Shown here: piece after piece, positions 7,130 through 13,756 of the stretch
Numbering within the stretch: the first letter of the stretch is position 1
How the letters are laid out: every line of letters begins with the position of its first letter
Assembly: GCA_041669745.1 (NCBI GenBank)
Contig: JBAYAO010000021.1
Span: 1-17,778 of the forward strand
Source: JBAZDV01 sp041669745
GTDB lineage: Archaea > Thermoplasmatota > Thermoplasmata > Methanomassiliicoccales > Methanomethylophilaceae
Direction: 5' to 3'
DNA length: 17,778 bases
Notes under the pieces: generated by a model
What the model saw: only the letters and a program-made list of their open reading frames with translations
Told to the model about the DNA's origin: nothing
The model's database searches: none
Made by a program: the position numbers and the translations under genes

Positions 7130-8433
7130 CCTATCGCCTCTTCGATCGCATTGAAATCAGGGGTCTTTCCGGTCCAAGCGTAGAACGATCTCAGGCCTTG
7201 TCCCACAAGCATGTCCATTCCCTTGACGATCTTGCAGCCGTGCTCCTCAGCGAGTCTATTCAGCGGGGTATTCGGATCGTAGACAAGGTCGAACACAGTC
7301 TGATTCGAGGTGATTTTTTCAATATCGGAAGGATATGGTGAATCTGAGTACATCCCTACGGGTGTGCAGTTGACGATCACGTCGTATTCTCTCGGGTCCG
7401 CATCTTTCGCGATATGGCAGTCGAATCTGCTGCACAGTTCCGTGACCGTTTTTACGTTGCGTCCCGTTACATAGACGTCAGCATCATTCCTTCTGAAGTA
7501 GTACGTGCAGGTCTTGGCGGAACCGCCAGATCCCATAACGAGTATCCTCTTCGAAGCATCTATCCTCACACCAGCCCGTTTGAATGCTGACTCTATGCCG
7601 GTTATATCGGTATTTGTCCCGGTAAGATATCCGTCCGTATTGGTGACGGTATTTACGGCACCTATGGTCCTTGCCGTTTCGTCAATCTCATCCATATGCC
7701 GAATGATATCCGTTTTGTACGGGATTGTGACGTTCAGGCCCCTGATGTTGAAATCCCTGACAGTATCCTCTATCCCGTCGAGTGACGGGACATCGAATTT
7801 CAGATATATTCCGTTAACACCGGTTTTCTCAAACGCAAGTCCATGGATCCTCTGTGACAGGGAGTGCGTCAGAGGATGTCCCACTATGCCGGTGATAATG
7901 CATCCATCGCCGAGTCTTCTCATCTCTTCGATGCTGAGCTGTCCCGCAGCGGTAGGTGTCCCGGTGTGTGCGAATGTGAACTCATTACCGAGGAGATCCG
8001 ATCTTATGCGGGTTATCTTTCCCAATTCATTCATCCCTATCAGCACGTGTCTCTTGTCGAGCATCTTCGACGCACTGTATATACTGGCAAGGTCCGCGAA
8101 TCCGTTTACGGCAAAGGCACCTTTGGATACGTCCCCCCTCATGCCGTTCATTATCTCGACGATCCTGTCAGCGCTCGGCGTATGTTCCATGTCATGGTAT
8201 GACGAGACCACCGTGGCGTCGGTAATGGGAACCGCCGATTCGCCGACATCCATCATCTCATCGAATCCTTCTGGCAGTAAGGAATAGTCGGGCACACCTT
8301 TGAACGTGATCAGCCTCGGAACGTCTAGACCGTCCGGAATTTCCCTGAAAACGTCCAGTCTTATCTCGGCCATATCAGCGGAGGTATGCTTTCTCATCTC
8401 TTCGGTCGAACCGATGGCCGCGCAGATCCTCAT
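7126..8433 (-). CDS. aroDE: Fused type I 3-dehydroquinate dehydratase / shikimate dehydrogenase
   Basis: 435 residues containing two enzymes. Residues 1 to about 175 are a compact type I dehydroquinate dehydratase: E-I-R-L-D (Glu23), S-Y-H-D (catalytic His80), Schiff-base Lys104 in D-V-S-K-G-A-F, and the closing A-A-G-Q-L-S. From about residue 179 comes shikimate dehydrogenase: G-H-P-L-T-H-S-L-S, N-V-T-I-P-Y-K with catalytic Lys240, G-A-V-N-T-V, G-T-N-T-D and the NADP-binding V-M-G-S-G-G-S-A-K. Together they turn 3-dehydroquinate into 3-dehydroshikimate and then shikimate. The dehydratase half is short for the family and has F-K-G where a substrate-binding Arg is common. The start overlaps the preceding TAA by one base. 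Confidence 0.93.
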   Translation of the reverse strand: MRICAAIGSTEEMRKHTSADMAEIRLDVFREIPDGLDVPRLITFKGVPDYSLLPEGFDEMMDVGESAVPITDATVVSSYHDMEHTPSADRIVEIMNGMRGDVSKGAFAVNGFADLASIYSASKMLDKRHVLIGMNELGKITRIRSDLLGNEFTFAHTGTPTAAGQLSIEEMRRLGDGCIITGIVGHPLTHSLSQRIHGLAFEKTGVNGIYLKFDVPSLDGIEDTVRDFNIRGLNVTIPYKTDIIRHMDEIDETARTIGAVNTVTNTDGYLTGTNTDITGIESAFKRAGVRIDASKRILVMGSGGSAKTCTYYFRRNDADVYVTGRNVKTVTELCSRFDCHIAKDADPREYDVIVNCTPVGMYSDSPYPSDIEKITSNQTVFDLVYDPNTPLNRLAEEHGCKIVKGMDMLVGQGLRSFYAWTGKTPDFNAIEEAIG

Positions 8434-9446
8434 TATATCTCCCTTATGGTCTCATCCACCTTCATTCCGAAATGTCTTCCACCCAATTCGAGTTTGGCAA
8501 AGAGCCTGTCGCCCTTTTTCAGTTTGGAAACGGACACTGCACCTCCAGGGCCGATCATCTTAACAGTTTCGGCATTCTGGAGTATCGTGGTGAATCTCCT
8601 TCCGTCAACCTCTGCCTCTATCATCATCATCGGTCTTCTTTCGATCTTGCATCTTCCTATCGACGCCGAAGAGGTCTTTCCGTCGTGGTCCACGATCATC
8701 ACGGGATCGCCGCTCTTCAATTCTGATAGATACCTCGTTCCCCCGTCGGGTGTCATGGCGTAGGCATGTACCGCTCCCGCATTTACCCTGAACGGCCTCG
8801 CTGCGACGTATCCGCTCTCCTCGCTCTCTGACTGGATCAGGAACAGGCACGCCGACTGGGAACCTATCAACATCCCCTCCCCGGGGAGCATCATGGAGCA
8901 TGTATCGACACATACCCTGTCGCCTATCCCGACATCTTTGATGTCCGTGACCGTGACGGTGTCGAGTTCTATTCCGGCGACATCCTTGATCGCATCCTTG
9001 ATCGCGTCGATGTTCGACGCATCTTCGATGACTATGCCGTCAACACCCTTCTCGAGTGTCGTGAAGTACAACCTCGCCCGATCGGTATCCGAAGCGCAGG
9101 CGAAGACCTTTGTGCCTGTGTCCTTGAATTTGGCGATCATGTTCTCCAATGGGATGATCGTCCAATCGGAGGTGGAAAGAACGATCATATCGATCTTACC
9201 GGCCAGATCCAGGACCTTTTTCTGATCGTCGGGCGTCTTGAGGTTCACAATGCATCCGTTTCCATTCCCCGACAGGGCGTTGTCGTCATTGAAGAGGAGG
9301 TTCACCTTTCCGAAAGATGAGAAATCATCATCACCTTTCCTGACGATGGCATTGGAGATTCCGTGTTCGAGTGCAGAGATCACGATCTTCTTCCGCGAAT
9401 CCTTACTGTCGGGAATATCAGCCCTTATCCATAGTTCCTTTTCCAT
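8433..9446 (-). CDS. 3-dehydroquinate synthase II (archaeal type)
   Basis: 337 residues, typical length. It belongs to the archaeal family represented by Methanocaldococcus MJ1249, not to bacterial AroB. Conserved stretches: G-D-R-V-C-V-D-T-C (175-183), M-L-P-G-E-G-M-L-I-G-S (186-196), R-P-F-R-V-N-A-G-A-V-H-A-Y (217-229), and G-R-C-K-I-E-R-R-P beyond residue 264. From studies of this family, it uses NAD+ for oxidative deamination and cyclisation of 2-amino-3,7-dideoxy-D-threo-hept-6-ulosonate to 3-dehydroquinate. It follows the ADH synthase gene after two bases and precedes aroDE with a one-base overlap, so the three genes are in the order of their reactions. Confidence 0.95.
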   Translation of the reverse strand: MEKELWIRADIPDSKDSRKKIVISALEHGISNAIVRKGDDDFSSFGKVNLLFNDDNALSGNGNGCIVNLKTPDDQKKVLDLAGKIDMIVLSTSDWTIIPLENMIAKFKDTGTKVFACASDTDRARLYFTTLEKGVDGIVIEDASNIDAIKDAIKDVAGIELDTVTVTDIKDVGIGDRVCVDTCSMMLPGEGMLIGSQSACLFLIQSESEESGYVAARPFRVNAGAVHAYAMTPDGGTRYLSELKSGDPVMIVDHDGKTSSASIGRCKIERRPMMMIEAEVDGRRFTTILQNAETVKMIGPGGAVSVSKLKKGDRLFAKLELGGRHFGMKVDETIREI

Positions 9447-9448
9447 CT

Positions 9449-10243
9449 CTATTTCTCCAAATGTTTCACGGCTTCCTCCACGGAGACACCCTTGAGGACC
9501 ATATCCGATATGGCAGCCGTCATTCCGCGGACGTCTCTGTGTTGGAATACATTCCTTCCGATAGATACACCTTTTCCGCCCGCCTCTAAAGAGTCATGCA
9601 CCATATTAAGGATGTCCATGTCGGAATCCATCTTCGGTCCGCCGGCTATAAGCACCGGGACCAATGTGCCCTTCACGACCTTCCTGAAAGAGTCGATATC
9701 ACCGGTGTAACTTACCTTTACCATGTCCGCACCAAGCTCCATCGCAACTCTGGCACAGTGCGCTACAAGTTTGGGATCGTATGGATTTTTGATCCCGGGG
9801 CCGCGCGGGTATGCCATAACGAGGAGAGGCATGCCCCATTCGGTGCATTCTCTGGAGACTCTGCCGAGATCAGAAAGCATCTCGGGTTCGCTGTCCGCAC
9901 CCAGGTTGATATGCATTGATACGGCGTCCGCACCAAGTTTGATGGCCTCTTCCACTGTAGCAACGAGAACCTTGCTGTTCGATGTGGAACCTATGTCCGT
10001 GGATGCGGAAAGATGCAGAATCAGACCTACATCGTGTCCTGCGGTCCTATGGCCCTGAGGGATGAGACCCTTTTGCATCAGGACAGCGGTAGCTCCGCCT
10101 GTGGTGACATCGCTGACCGTCCTCTTCATATCGATCAATCCATCGATGGGACCCACACTTATTCCATGGTCCATCGGTACAATGACGGCATTCCCGCTGT
10201 CCCTGTCGATGATCCTCTCCATTCTGATGTTCTTTCCAAACAT
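9449..10243 (-). CDS. 2-amino-3,7-dideoxy-D-threo-hept-6-ulosonate (ADH) synthase, class I aldolase fold
   Basis: 264 residues of the DhnA/LsrF-type class I aldolase family, with best resemblance to MJ0400. The catalytic set is visible: Asp25 in V-P-M-D-H-G, Tyr145 in M-A-Y-P-R-G, and Schiff-base Lys176 in M-V-K-V-S-Y-T-G-D. G-G-P-K and S-I-G-R-N-V-F-Q near the C-terminus form the phosphate site. In archaea lacking the DAHP route, this enzyme joins L-aspartate semialdehyde to a 6-deoxy-5-ketofructose 1-phosphate fragment and opens the pathway. The pairing with dehydroquinate synthase II makes this role far more likely than fructose-bisphosphate aldolase. It is the first gene of the operon and ends in TAG; a TATA box and inverted repeat precede the ATG. 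Confidence 0.93.
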   Translation of the reverse strand: MFGKNIRMERIIDRDSGNAVIVPMDHGISVGPIDGLIDMKRTVSDVTTGGATAVLMQKGLIPQGHRTAGHDVGLILHLSASTDIGSTSNSKVLVATVEEAIKLGADAVSMHINLGADSEPEMLSDLGRVSRECTEWGMPLLVMAYPRGPGIKNPYDPKLVAHCARVAMELGADMVKVSYTGDIDSFRKVVKGTLVPVLIAGGPKMDSDMDILNMVHDSLEAGGKGVSIGRNVFQHRDVRGMTAAISDMVLKGVSVEEAVKHLEK

Positions 10244-10255
10244 GTTTTCACTTGT

Positions 10256-10290
10256 CCGTGCTATGTGTTAGCACGGCACACTATATGAAT
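10256..10290 (-). promoter_or_regulatory. Promoter and candidate operator of the aro operon
   Basis: CCGTGCTA (10256-10263) and TAGCACGG (10269-10276) form a perfect eight-base inverted repeat around TGTGT. On the minus strand a TATA-like TTCATATAG lies just upstream (about 10281-10290), which puts transcription initiation near 10260, inside the repeat. The leader would be about 17 bases. A repressor dimer bound here would block initiation of the seven-gene operon. Alternatively the repeat could fold at the 5' end of the mRNA. The regulator is unknown. Confidence 0.55.
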
Positions 10291-10296
10291 CTATCC

Positions 10297-10893
10297 TTAT
10301 GGTTTCGTGTCATTTTCGGATATCAGGTAGTTGCGGTACAGATAACCGAAGAGCACTATTCCAAGGACATTGAATATTATCATGGGCGCCGCGATATTCT
10401 CTGCAATCGAAGCGGATACATATGCGACGAGAAGCATATGCACACATTCCACCGAGAGCATTGCAATTGCTGCGATCCAGATCTTGGGGAATCTTCTTCC
10501 TGCAAGCATCCAAACCATTCCGCCTACGATTCCTGAGAGGACGGTCCCGATCATGCAGGGGATGGCTACGGTTCCGCCCTCCAGATATCTCTCCACTCCG
10601 CCGATCAATCCTGCACCCAGTCCTGCCACGGGTCCGCCGATCAGTCCCGCGATCATCACAGGAAGGTCTCTGATGTTGATGAATGCGCCGTCGTATGAGG
10701 CGGAGAGTCTTGTGGCGATTATAGATAGGATACCGAAGGATACGAGAATAACGCCACAATTGACATAATTCATCTTCCCGTTCTCTATGACACCAAAGAA
10801 TTTTGTTCTTGAGAGGGCAAATGCAAAAAGTAAGACGATGGCCATCATTACCAGCATGTACAGAACTGCGATCACATTGTCGTTTAAATCCAT
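10297..10893 (-). CDS. Stand-alone LytS/YhcK-type 5-TM membrane domain protein
   Basis: 198 residues, almost all membrane: five to six hydrophobic helices with short loops. The sequence N-I-R-D (73-76) followed by G-G-P-V-A-G-L-G-A-G-L-I-G-G-V-E-R (86-102) is the signature of the 5TM-5TMR_LYT domain found at the N-terminus of LytS-like sensor kinases. No kinase, GGDEF or other output domain follows, and no kinase gene is adjacent, so it may act as a transporter or small-molecule binding protein. It ends 53 bases before the aro operon on the same strand, which invites a link to aromatic compounds but does not prove one. The ATG has no Shine-Dalgarno; a TATA box lies about 26 bp upstream, so the mRNA is probably leaderless. 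Confidence 0.75.
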   Translation of the reverse strand: MDLNDNVIAVLYMLVMMAIVLLFAFALSRTKFFGVIENGKMNYVNCGVILVSFGILSIIATRLSASYDGAFINIRDLPVMIAGLIGGPVAGLGAGLIGGVERYLEGGTVAIPCMIGTVLSGIVGGMVWMLAGRRFPKIWIAAIAMLSVECVHMLLVAYVSASIAENIAAPMIIFNVLGIVLFGYLYRNYLISENDTKP

Positions 10894-10913
10894 GAATATC
10901 CAAGTTGTGATGT

Positions 10914-10924
10914 CTTTTTAAAAG
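10914..10924 (-). promoter_or_regulatory. TATA box of the LytS-like membrane protein gene
   Basis: CTTTTTAAAAG is centred about 26 bp before the ATG at 10893. This spacing puts the transcription start on or next to the start codon, and no ribosome-binding site lies between. Confidence 0.5.
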
Positions 10925-11110
10925 TTTTTCATACGGATCTATTCAATCAACGCCCAGACAGTCTCAAACGAACAAAATCGTCATGTGCTACAGGTTGATC
11001 CGCCGTCGGGTGCAACCGCGTTCCCCGTCCGGATGAAGTAAGGAAAAGAGTAAGGGTGATCGGCGTACTTCGATCCGAAGTCGGTCGACCGGATCCGTCG
11101 GACAAAAAGA
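10925..11110. other. Gene-free stretch with short palindromes and an oligo-T stop
   Basis: No convincing gene or tRNA is visible. It holds CGGTCGACCG (11082-11091, perfect palindrome) within a cluster of GATCCG/CGGATC half-sites. The minus-strand T-run TCTTTTTGTC (11101-11110), directly after the small ORF's stop, is a likely archaeal oligo-T terminator for that ORF. Confidence 0.4.
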
Positions 11111-11212
11111 TTAATTCTTCTTGTCTTTGGGTGATTTAGAGGCGTTGTCTGCCTTTGGCGCAACAGTCTTGTCATTCGAGGGTGCTGCTGTTTTCTTGTT
11201 CTTGTTGGACAT
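11111..11212 (-). CDS. Small lysine/alanine-rich protein (33 residues)
   Basis: Reading from ATG 11212 gives 33 residues with ten lysines, many Ala, Asn, Ser and Pro, no aromatic residues, and a TAA stop. It is very basic and probably disordered. The signals are better than for most genes here: GAGGTG (11220-11225) seven bases before the ATG, a TATA box CTTATAAG (11262-11269) that puts transcription initiation near 11240, and an oligo-T run right after the stop. I do not recognise a family. Its composition, repeated K-x-K and P-K, suggests nucleic-acid or ribosome association, but that is a guess. Chance occurrence cannot be excluded for so short a frame. Confidence 0.6.
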   Translation of the reverse strand: MSNKNKKTAAPSNDKTVAPKADNASKSPKDKKN

Positions 11213-11261
11213 ATCTTCTCACCTCTTTGGATTGGATGACCACACTAATTAGCAATGATAT

Positions 11262-11269
11262 CTTATAAG
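11262..11269 (-). promoter_or_regulatory. TATA box of the small lysine-rich ORF
   Basis: CTTATAAG is palindromic and lies about 53 bp before the ATG at 11212. That leaves room for a leader of about 28 bases containing the GAGGTG ribosome-binding site. With the terminator-like T-run after the stop, it defines a compact transcription unit. Confidence 0.45.
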
Positions 11270-11323
11270 CTATTCATGTTACGCAAAATTCTGTCTCTGC
11301 GAACATCCTTATAGGCGCTGATT

Positions 11324-11606
11324 ATGGAAAAGGGAGCAATTCGAAATCATACGGCGTCCTTGAACAAAATCTGCAAAAATTACGATGGGTGACGGTTCTA
11401 TTGCACGTCCGACAGGGTCGACGTCTATCGCTGCAGTCGCGAAATATTGCGGAAGGACCGAACGTCCTTCGGCATTCACACACGTGAAGAAGACCTGTCG
11501 GACGCCGCAATTTCGGTTTTGGAGCGAGCGTCGTCATTCGTTGGATCGATCAAAGAACGGACAGTACCCATGAAGGGGAAAGAGGTTTGTAAGCATCAGG
11601 ACGTCC
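11324..11606 (+). pseudogene. Decayed fragment resembling the C-terminal zinc ribbon of a large serine recombinase
   Basis: One plus-strand frame is open from 11315 except for an in-frame TGA at 11390-11392. Across it the protein reads I-C-K-N-Y-D-G, stop, R-F-Y-C-T-S, later V-Y-R-C-S-R-E-I-L, then G-I-H-T-R-E-E-D-L-S-D-A-A-I-S-V-L-E-R. A cysteine-rich ribbon, then H-x-R-E-E-D-L and an amphipathic helix, is the pattern of the recombinase zinc beta-ribbon and following helix in TndX/TnpX-type large serine recombinases. Tyr where a second CxxC cysteine is expected, the TGA, and the absence of the catalytic N-terminal domain all point to a dead relic. The frame runs on into antisense of the acetate transporter, so the relic's real end is unclear. 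The family call is from memory of motifs only. Confidence 0.4.
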
Positions 11607-12179
11607 TCATCCGAGAGGGAGCAGAGGTCTGTCATATGTTTCGTTCAGTACCTCGCCGAACGCCGTATACATTGCAGATCCGCCGCACAATATACCTACG
11701 GCCCCTGCCAGATATGCGAGTTCGGCAATTCCAGAGGCATCCTTGGCAGCCACCACGAAGAAGAGTATAGCCAGGGTCAGAAACACAATCTGCAGGGAAC
11801 GGTGGCCTCTCAATGTTCCGATGTACAGGAACAGGGTAAGGATCCCCCATATCGCGAAGTACGCGCCAAGCGATACATTGTCTGCGGGCTGCAGTCCTGA
11901 AATGATATCGGTATTGATGAAGACGAACGTCAGCCAGAACAGTCCATACGATGTGAACGCTGTGGCGCCGAACGTGTTTCCATTTCTGAATTCGAACAAT
12001 CCGGCAAAGATCTGAGCGAGACCTCCGTAAAATATTCCCATGGCAATGATGGTGGAGTCCAATCCGAACAGTCCTAGGTTATGCATAGATAGCAGTACCG
12101 TGGTCATTCCGAATGCCAAAAGTCCAAGCGGAGCAGGATTGGCAATCATTACGGTCGGCGAGCTGTTATTGTCGGCCAT
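11607..12179 (-). CDS. Acetate/succinate transporter, GPR1/FUN34/YaaH (SatP) family
   Basis: 190 residues with six membrane helices. The family signature N-P-A-P-L-G-L-L-A-F-G is at residues 14-24 before TM1, and G-G-L-A-Q-I-F-A-G-L-F-E-F-R-N-G-N-T-F at TM2-3 is the second conserved block; the substrate pore in this family is lined by these segments. It should move acetate (perhaps other short carboxylates) with protons across the cytoplasmic membrane. Such proteins are common in methanogens and other anaerobes that use acetate as a carbon source. It is a single gene; the TATA box TTTATAAAG about 25 bp before the ATG, and no Shine-Dalgarno, suggest a leaderless mRNA. Confidence 0.92.
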   Translation of the reverse strand: MADNNSSPTVMIANPAPLGLLAFGMTTVLLSMHNLGLFGLDSTIIAMGIFYGGLAQIFAGLFEFRNGNTFGATAFTSYGLFWLTFVFINTDIISGLQPADNVSLGAYFAIWGILTLFLYIGTLRGHRSLQIVFLTLAILFFVVAAKDASGIAELAYLAGAVGILCGGSAMYTAFGEVLNETYDRPLLPLG

Positions 12180-12200
12180 AGAAATCGTATCAATTCATCC

Positions 12201-12209
12201 TTTATAAAG
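12201..12209 (-). promoter_or_regulatory. TATA box of the acetate transporter gene
   Basis: On the minus strand CTTTATAAA is centred about 25 bp upstream of the ATG at 12179, so the predicted transcription start coincides with the start codon. The whole 12180-12362 gap is AT-rich and serves two divergent genes. Confidence 0.55.
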
Positions 12210-12283
12210 AATATCGTTGTTTTTGTACGAAAAAAAGAACATAAAATATGTAATACGGAAAAAATAGCCATTAATAATCGGAT

Positions 12284-12328
12284 AATCGTATAAATAATAC
12301 TTTAAATCGTATTAACAAAGTATATATC
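12284..12328 (+). promoter_or_regulatory. tspO promoter region with two AATCGTAT direct repeats
   Basis: AATCGTAT occurs at 12284-12291 and 12305-12312, exactly 21 bp (two helical turns) apart, just upstream of the TATA box TATATATC (12321-12328). A regulator bound to both copies would sit on the same face of the helix. Transcription would begin near 12350. In an AT-rich gap the repeat may be chance. Confidence 0.35.
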
Positions 12329-12362
12329 TTCGACATATGGATTGATATGCGGAGATGTTATC

Positions 12363-12839
12363 ATGATCGAGTCCAAAACAGTGGATTGGAAATTGCTCCT
12401 GGTGTGCCTGCTGATATGTCTGGTGACAGGTGCCGTGTCCGGTATAATAACCGGTAACAGTGTGGGCACATACGAAAGTCTCAATCTTCCCGATTTCACA
12501 CCTCCGGCTATAGCGTTTCCGATTGTGTGGACCCTGTTGTACATACTGATGGGGGTCTCGCTGTATCTGATAGTTTCCAGAAAGGATGCTGACATAAAGG
12601 TACCGGTCATGGTATTCGCCGTTCAGCTGTTGATGAATTTCTGTTGGTCGCCGATATTCTTCACATACGGACAATATCTGCTGGCGTTCGTTTGGATAGT
12701 TCTGTTGTGGATACTCGTATTTGCGATGATCCTTCTCTTCAGAAGGATAGACGCAAGGGCGGGGTATATGCAGATACCCTACCTCCTATGGCTGATCGTT
12801 GCGGGTTATCTCAGTTACAGCGTGTATGTATTGAATTGA
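12363..12839 (+). CDS. tspO: TspO/MBR family membrane protein
   Basis: 158 residues with five membrane helices, the family size. Characteristic residues: F-T-P-P-A-I-A-F-P-I-V-W-T-L-L-Y-I-L-M-G (about 45-64, loop 1 and TM2), the N-F-C-W-S-P-I-F-F block (92-100, TM3), and A-R-A-G-Y-M-Q-I-P-Y-L-L-W (131-143, before TM5). TspO proteins bind porphyrins and other hydrophobic ligands and are linked to stress signalling and tetrapyrrole turnover; the role in archaea is unsettled. The frame extends seven codons upstream to a TTG, but the ATG at 12363 is preferred because GGAG at 12351-12354 lies at a good distance. It is divergent from the acetate transporter and ends without an obvious terminator. 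Confidence 0.93.
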   Translation: MIESKTVDWKLLLVCLLICLVTGAVSGIITGNSVGTYESLNLPDFTPPAIAFPIVWTLLYILMGVSLYLIVSRKDADIKVPVMVFAVQLLMNFCWSPIFFTYGQYLLAFVWIVLLWILVFAMILLFRRIDARAGYMQIPYLLWLIVAGYLSYSVYVLN

Positions 12840-12978
12840 GATCGGGAGGATCGTGTTCGCACAATGTGATCACGGCACAATATACCAGATCAGCTGAGGG
12901 CGTCTTTCGATTCACGTTGCTGAGGCAGATGGGGACGGTCCGAAGGTGTGGCGGGTCGGATACACGGTCGTAGCAAAG

Positions 12979-13650
12979 TCAATCACGGAGCTCGGTGCTT
13001 TGGCGTTTCGCCGGTTGGAGAAACACATCGCTGTGAAAGGAGTACAGGAAGAATTTGCGATCGTTGCCGTCCGAAAGGTCGATGGAGGTCGTATCCTCTT
13101 GTCGGAATCCGATCTTGCTGTAAAATGCAAAGTTGCAGTAGTCGTCTGTGAACAGGTAGGCTTTCTTCGCATTGTTTTTTGCCAGGTACCTCATAAATCT
13201 ATTCAAAAGTACTCTTCCGATTCCGTTTTTTCGATACGAGTCGTCAATCATCAACAATGTAAGTTCGCCTTCGAACGAGTCTTCTTTATCCTTGATCAAA
13301 AGGTCGTCTGCGTCTCTTATCCTCATCAGGTCCTGTCGGTATACATCCCATCCGATGTCATTGACCGTTCTGTCAGGTACGTCCCCGGAGCAGGAGAGAT
13401 GTTCGAAGTTCCGTCCGGGGACCGTATCACATCTTCCGAAGAGGAATCCGACCGGACCGTTGTTGCAAATCGCCATTTCGCCGTAGTTCGATCTGTCCAA
13501 CAGGGATTTCAGATAATTGCTGAGGATGAGGTCCACCGTGAACGTATTCTGCGTATAGGCATCGAATTCCCATGTTCTGTTCATCATCTCTTTGATGAAA
13601 AGGATATCTCCCTCGGATACTGGACGGAAAGAAATACGATCTTCGGGCAT
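12979..13650 (-). CDS. GNAT-family N-acetyltransferase
   Basis: 223 residues. The GNAT core is in the second half: strand L-T-L-L-M-I-D-D, then acetyl-CoA loop R-K-N-G-I-G (140-145) and helix, then L-F-T-D-D-Y-C-N-F-A-F-Y-S-K-I-G-F (166-182), which matches motif B with its Y-x-K-x-G-F. The N-terminal half (R-P-V-S-E-G-D) also fits GNAT starts, with an unusual central insertion of about 60 residues between them. It transfers an acetyl group from acetyl-CoA to an amine; the substrate is not evident. A TATA-like ATTTAAA (13687-13693) precedes it. It converges with tspO, and the 139 bases between hold nothing I recognise. Confidence 0.85.
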   Translation of the reverse strand: MPEDRISFRPVSEGDILFIKEMMNRTWEFDAYTQNTFTVDLILSNYLKSLLDRSNYGEMAICNNGPVGFLFGRCDTVPGRNFEHLSCSGDVPDRTVNDIGWDVYRQDLMRIRDADDLLIKDKEDSFEGELTLLMIDDSYRKNGIGRVLLNRFMRYLAKNNAKKAYLFTDDYCNFAFYSKIGFRQEDTTSIDLSDGNDRKFFLYSFHSDVFLQPAKRQSTELRD

Positions 13651-13756
13651 ATCGGTCAGATCCTAGAGGCCGTACAGATCGGTCGGATTTAAACCATGCC
13701 GGTCGATACGTTACGACGTAAGTTCGTCCCGACAGGTTCACGAAGGTTGTGAGCCG

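Noticed and set aside
7505..8287. 260-codon plus-strand open frame opposite aroDE
   Set aside because: It is a reverse-strand shadow of a conserved fusion enzyme, with no ribosome-binding site or family motif.
10925..11110. tRNA or structured RNA in the gap upstream of the LytS-like gene
   Set aside because: No cloverleaf, T-loop GTTCRA or acceptor pairing could be built; only short palindromes are present.
10981..11175. 64-codon minus-strand open frame overlapping the small lysine-rich ORF
   Set aside because: Arg/Thr-rich with no start signals; it overlaps the better-supported 33-residue frame, which has a TATA box and Shine-Dalgarno.
12946..13692. 248-codon plus-strand open frame opposite the GNAT gene
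   Set aside because: The minus-strand frame has a complete GNAT acetyl-CoA loop and motif B, while the plus-strand product has no recognisable pattern.
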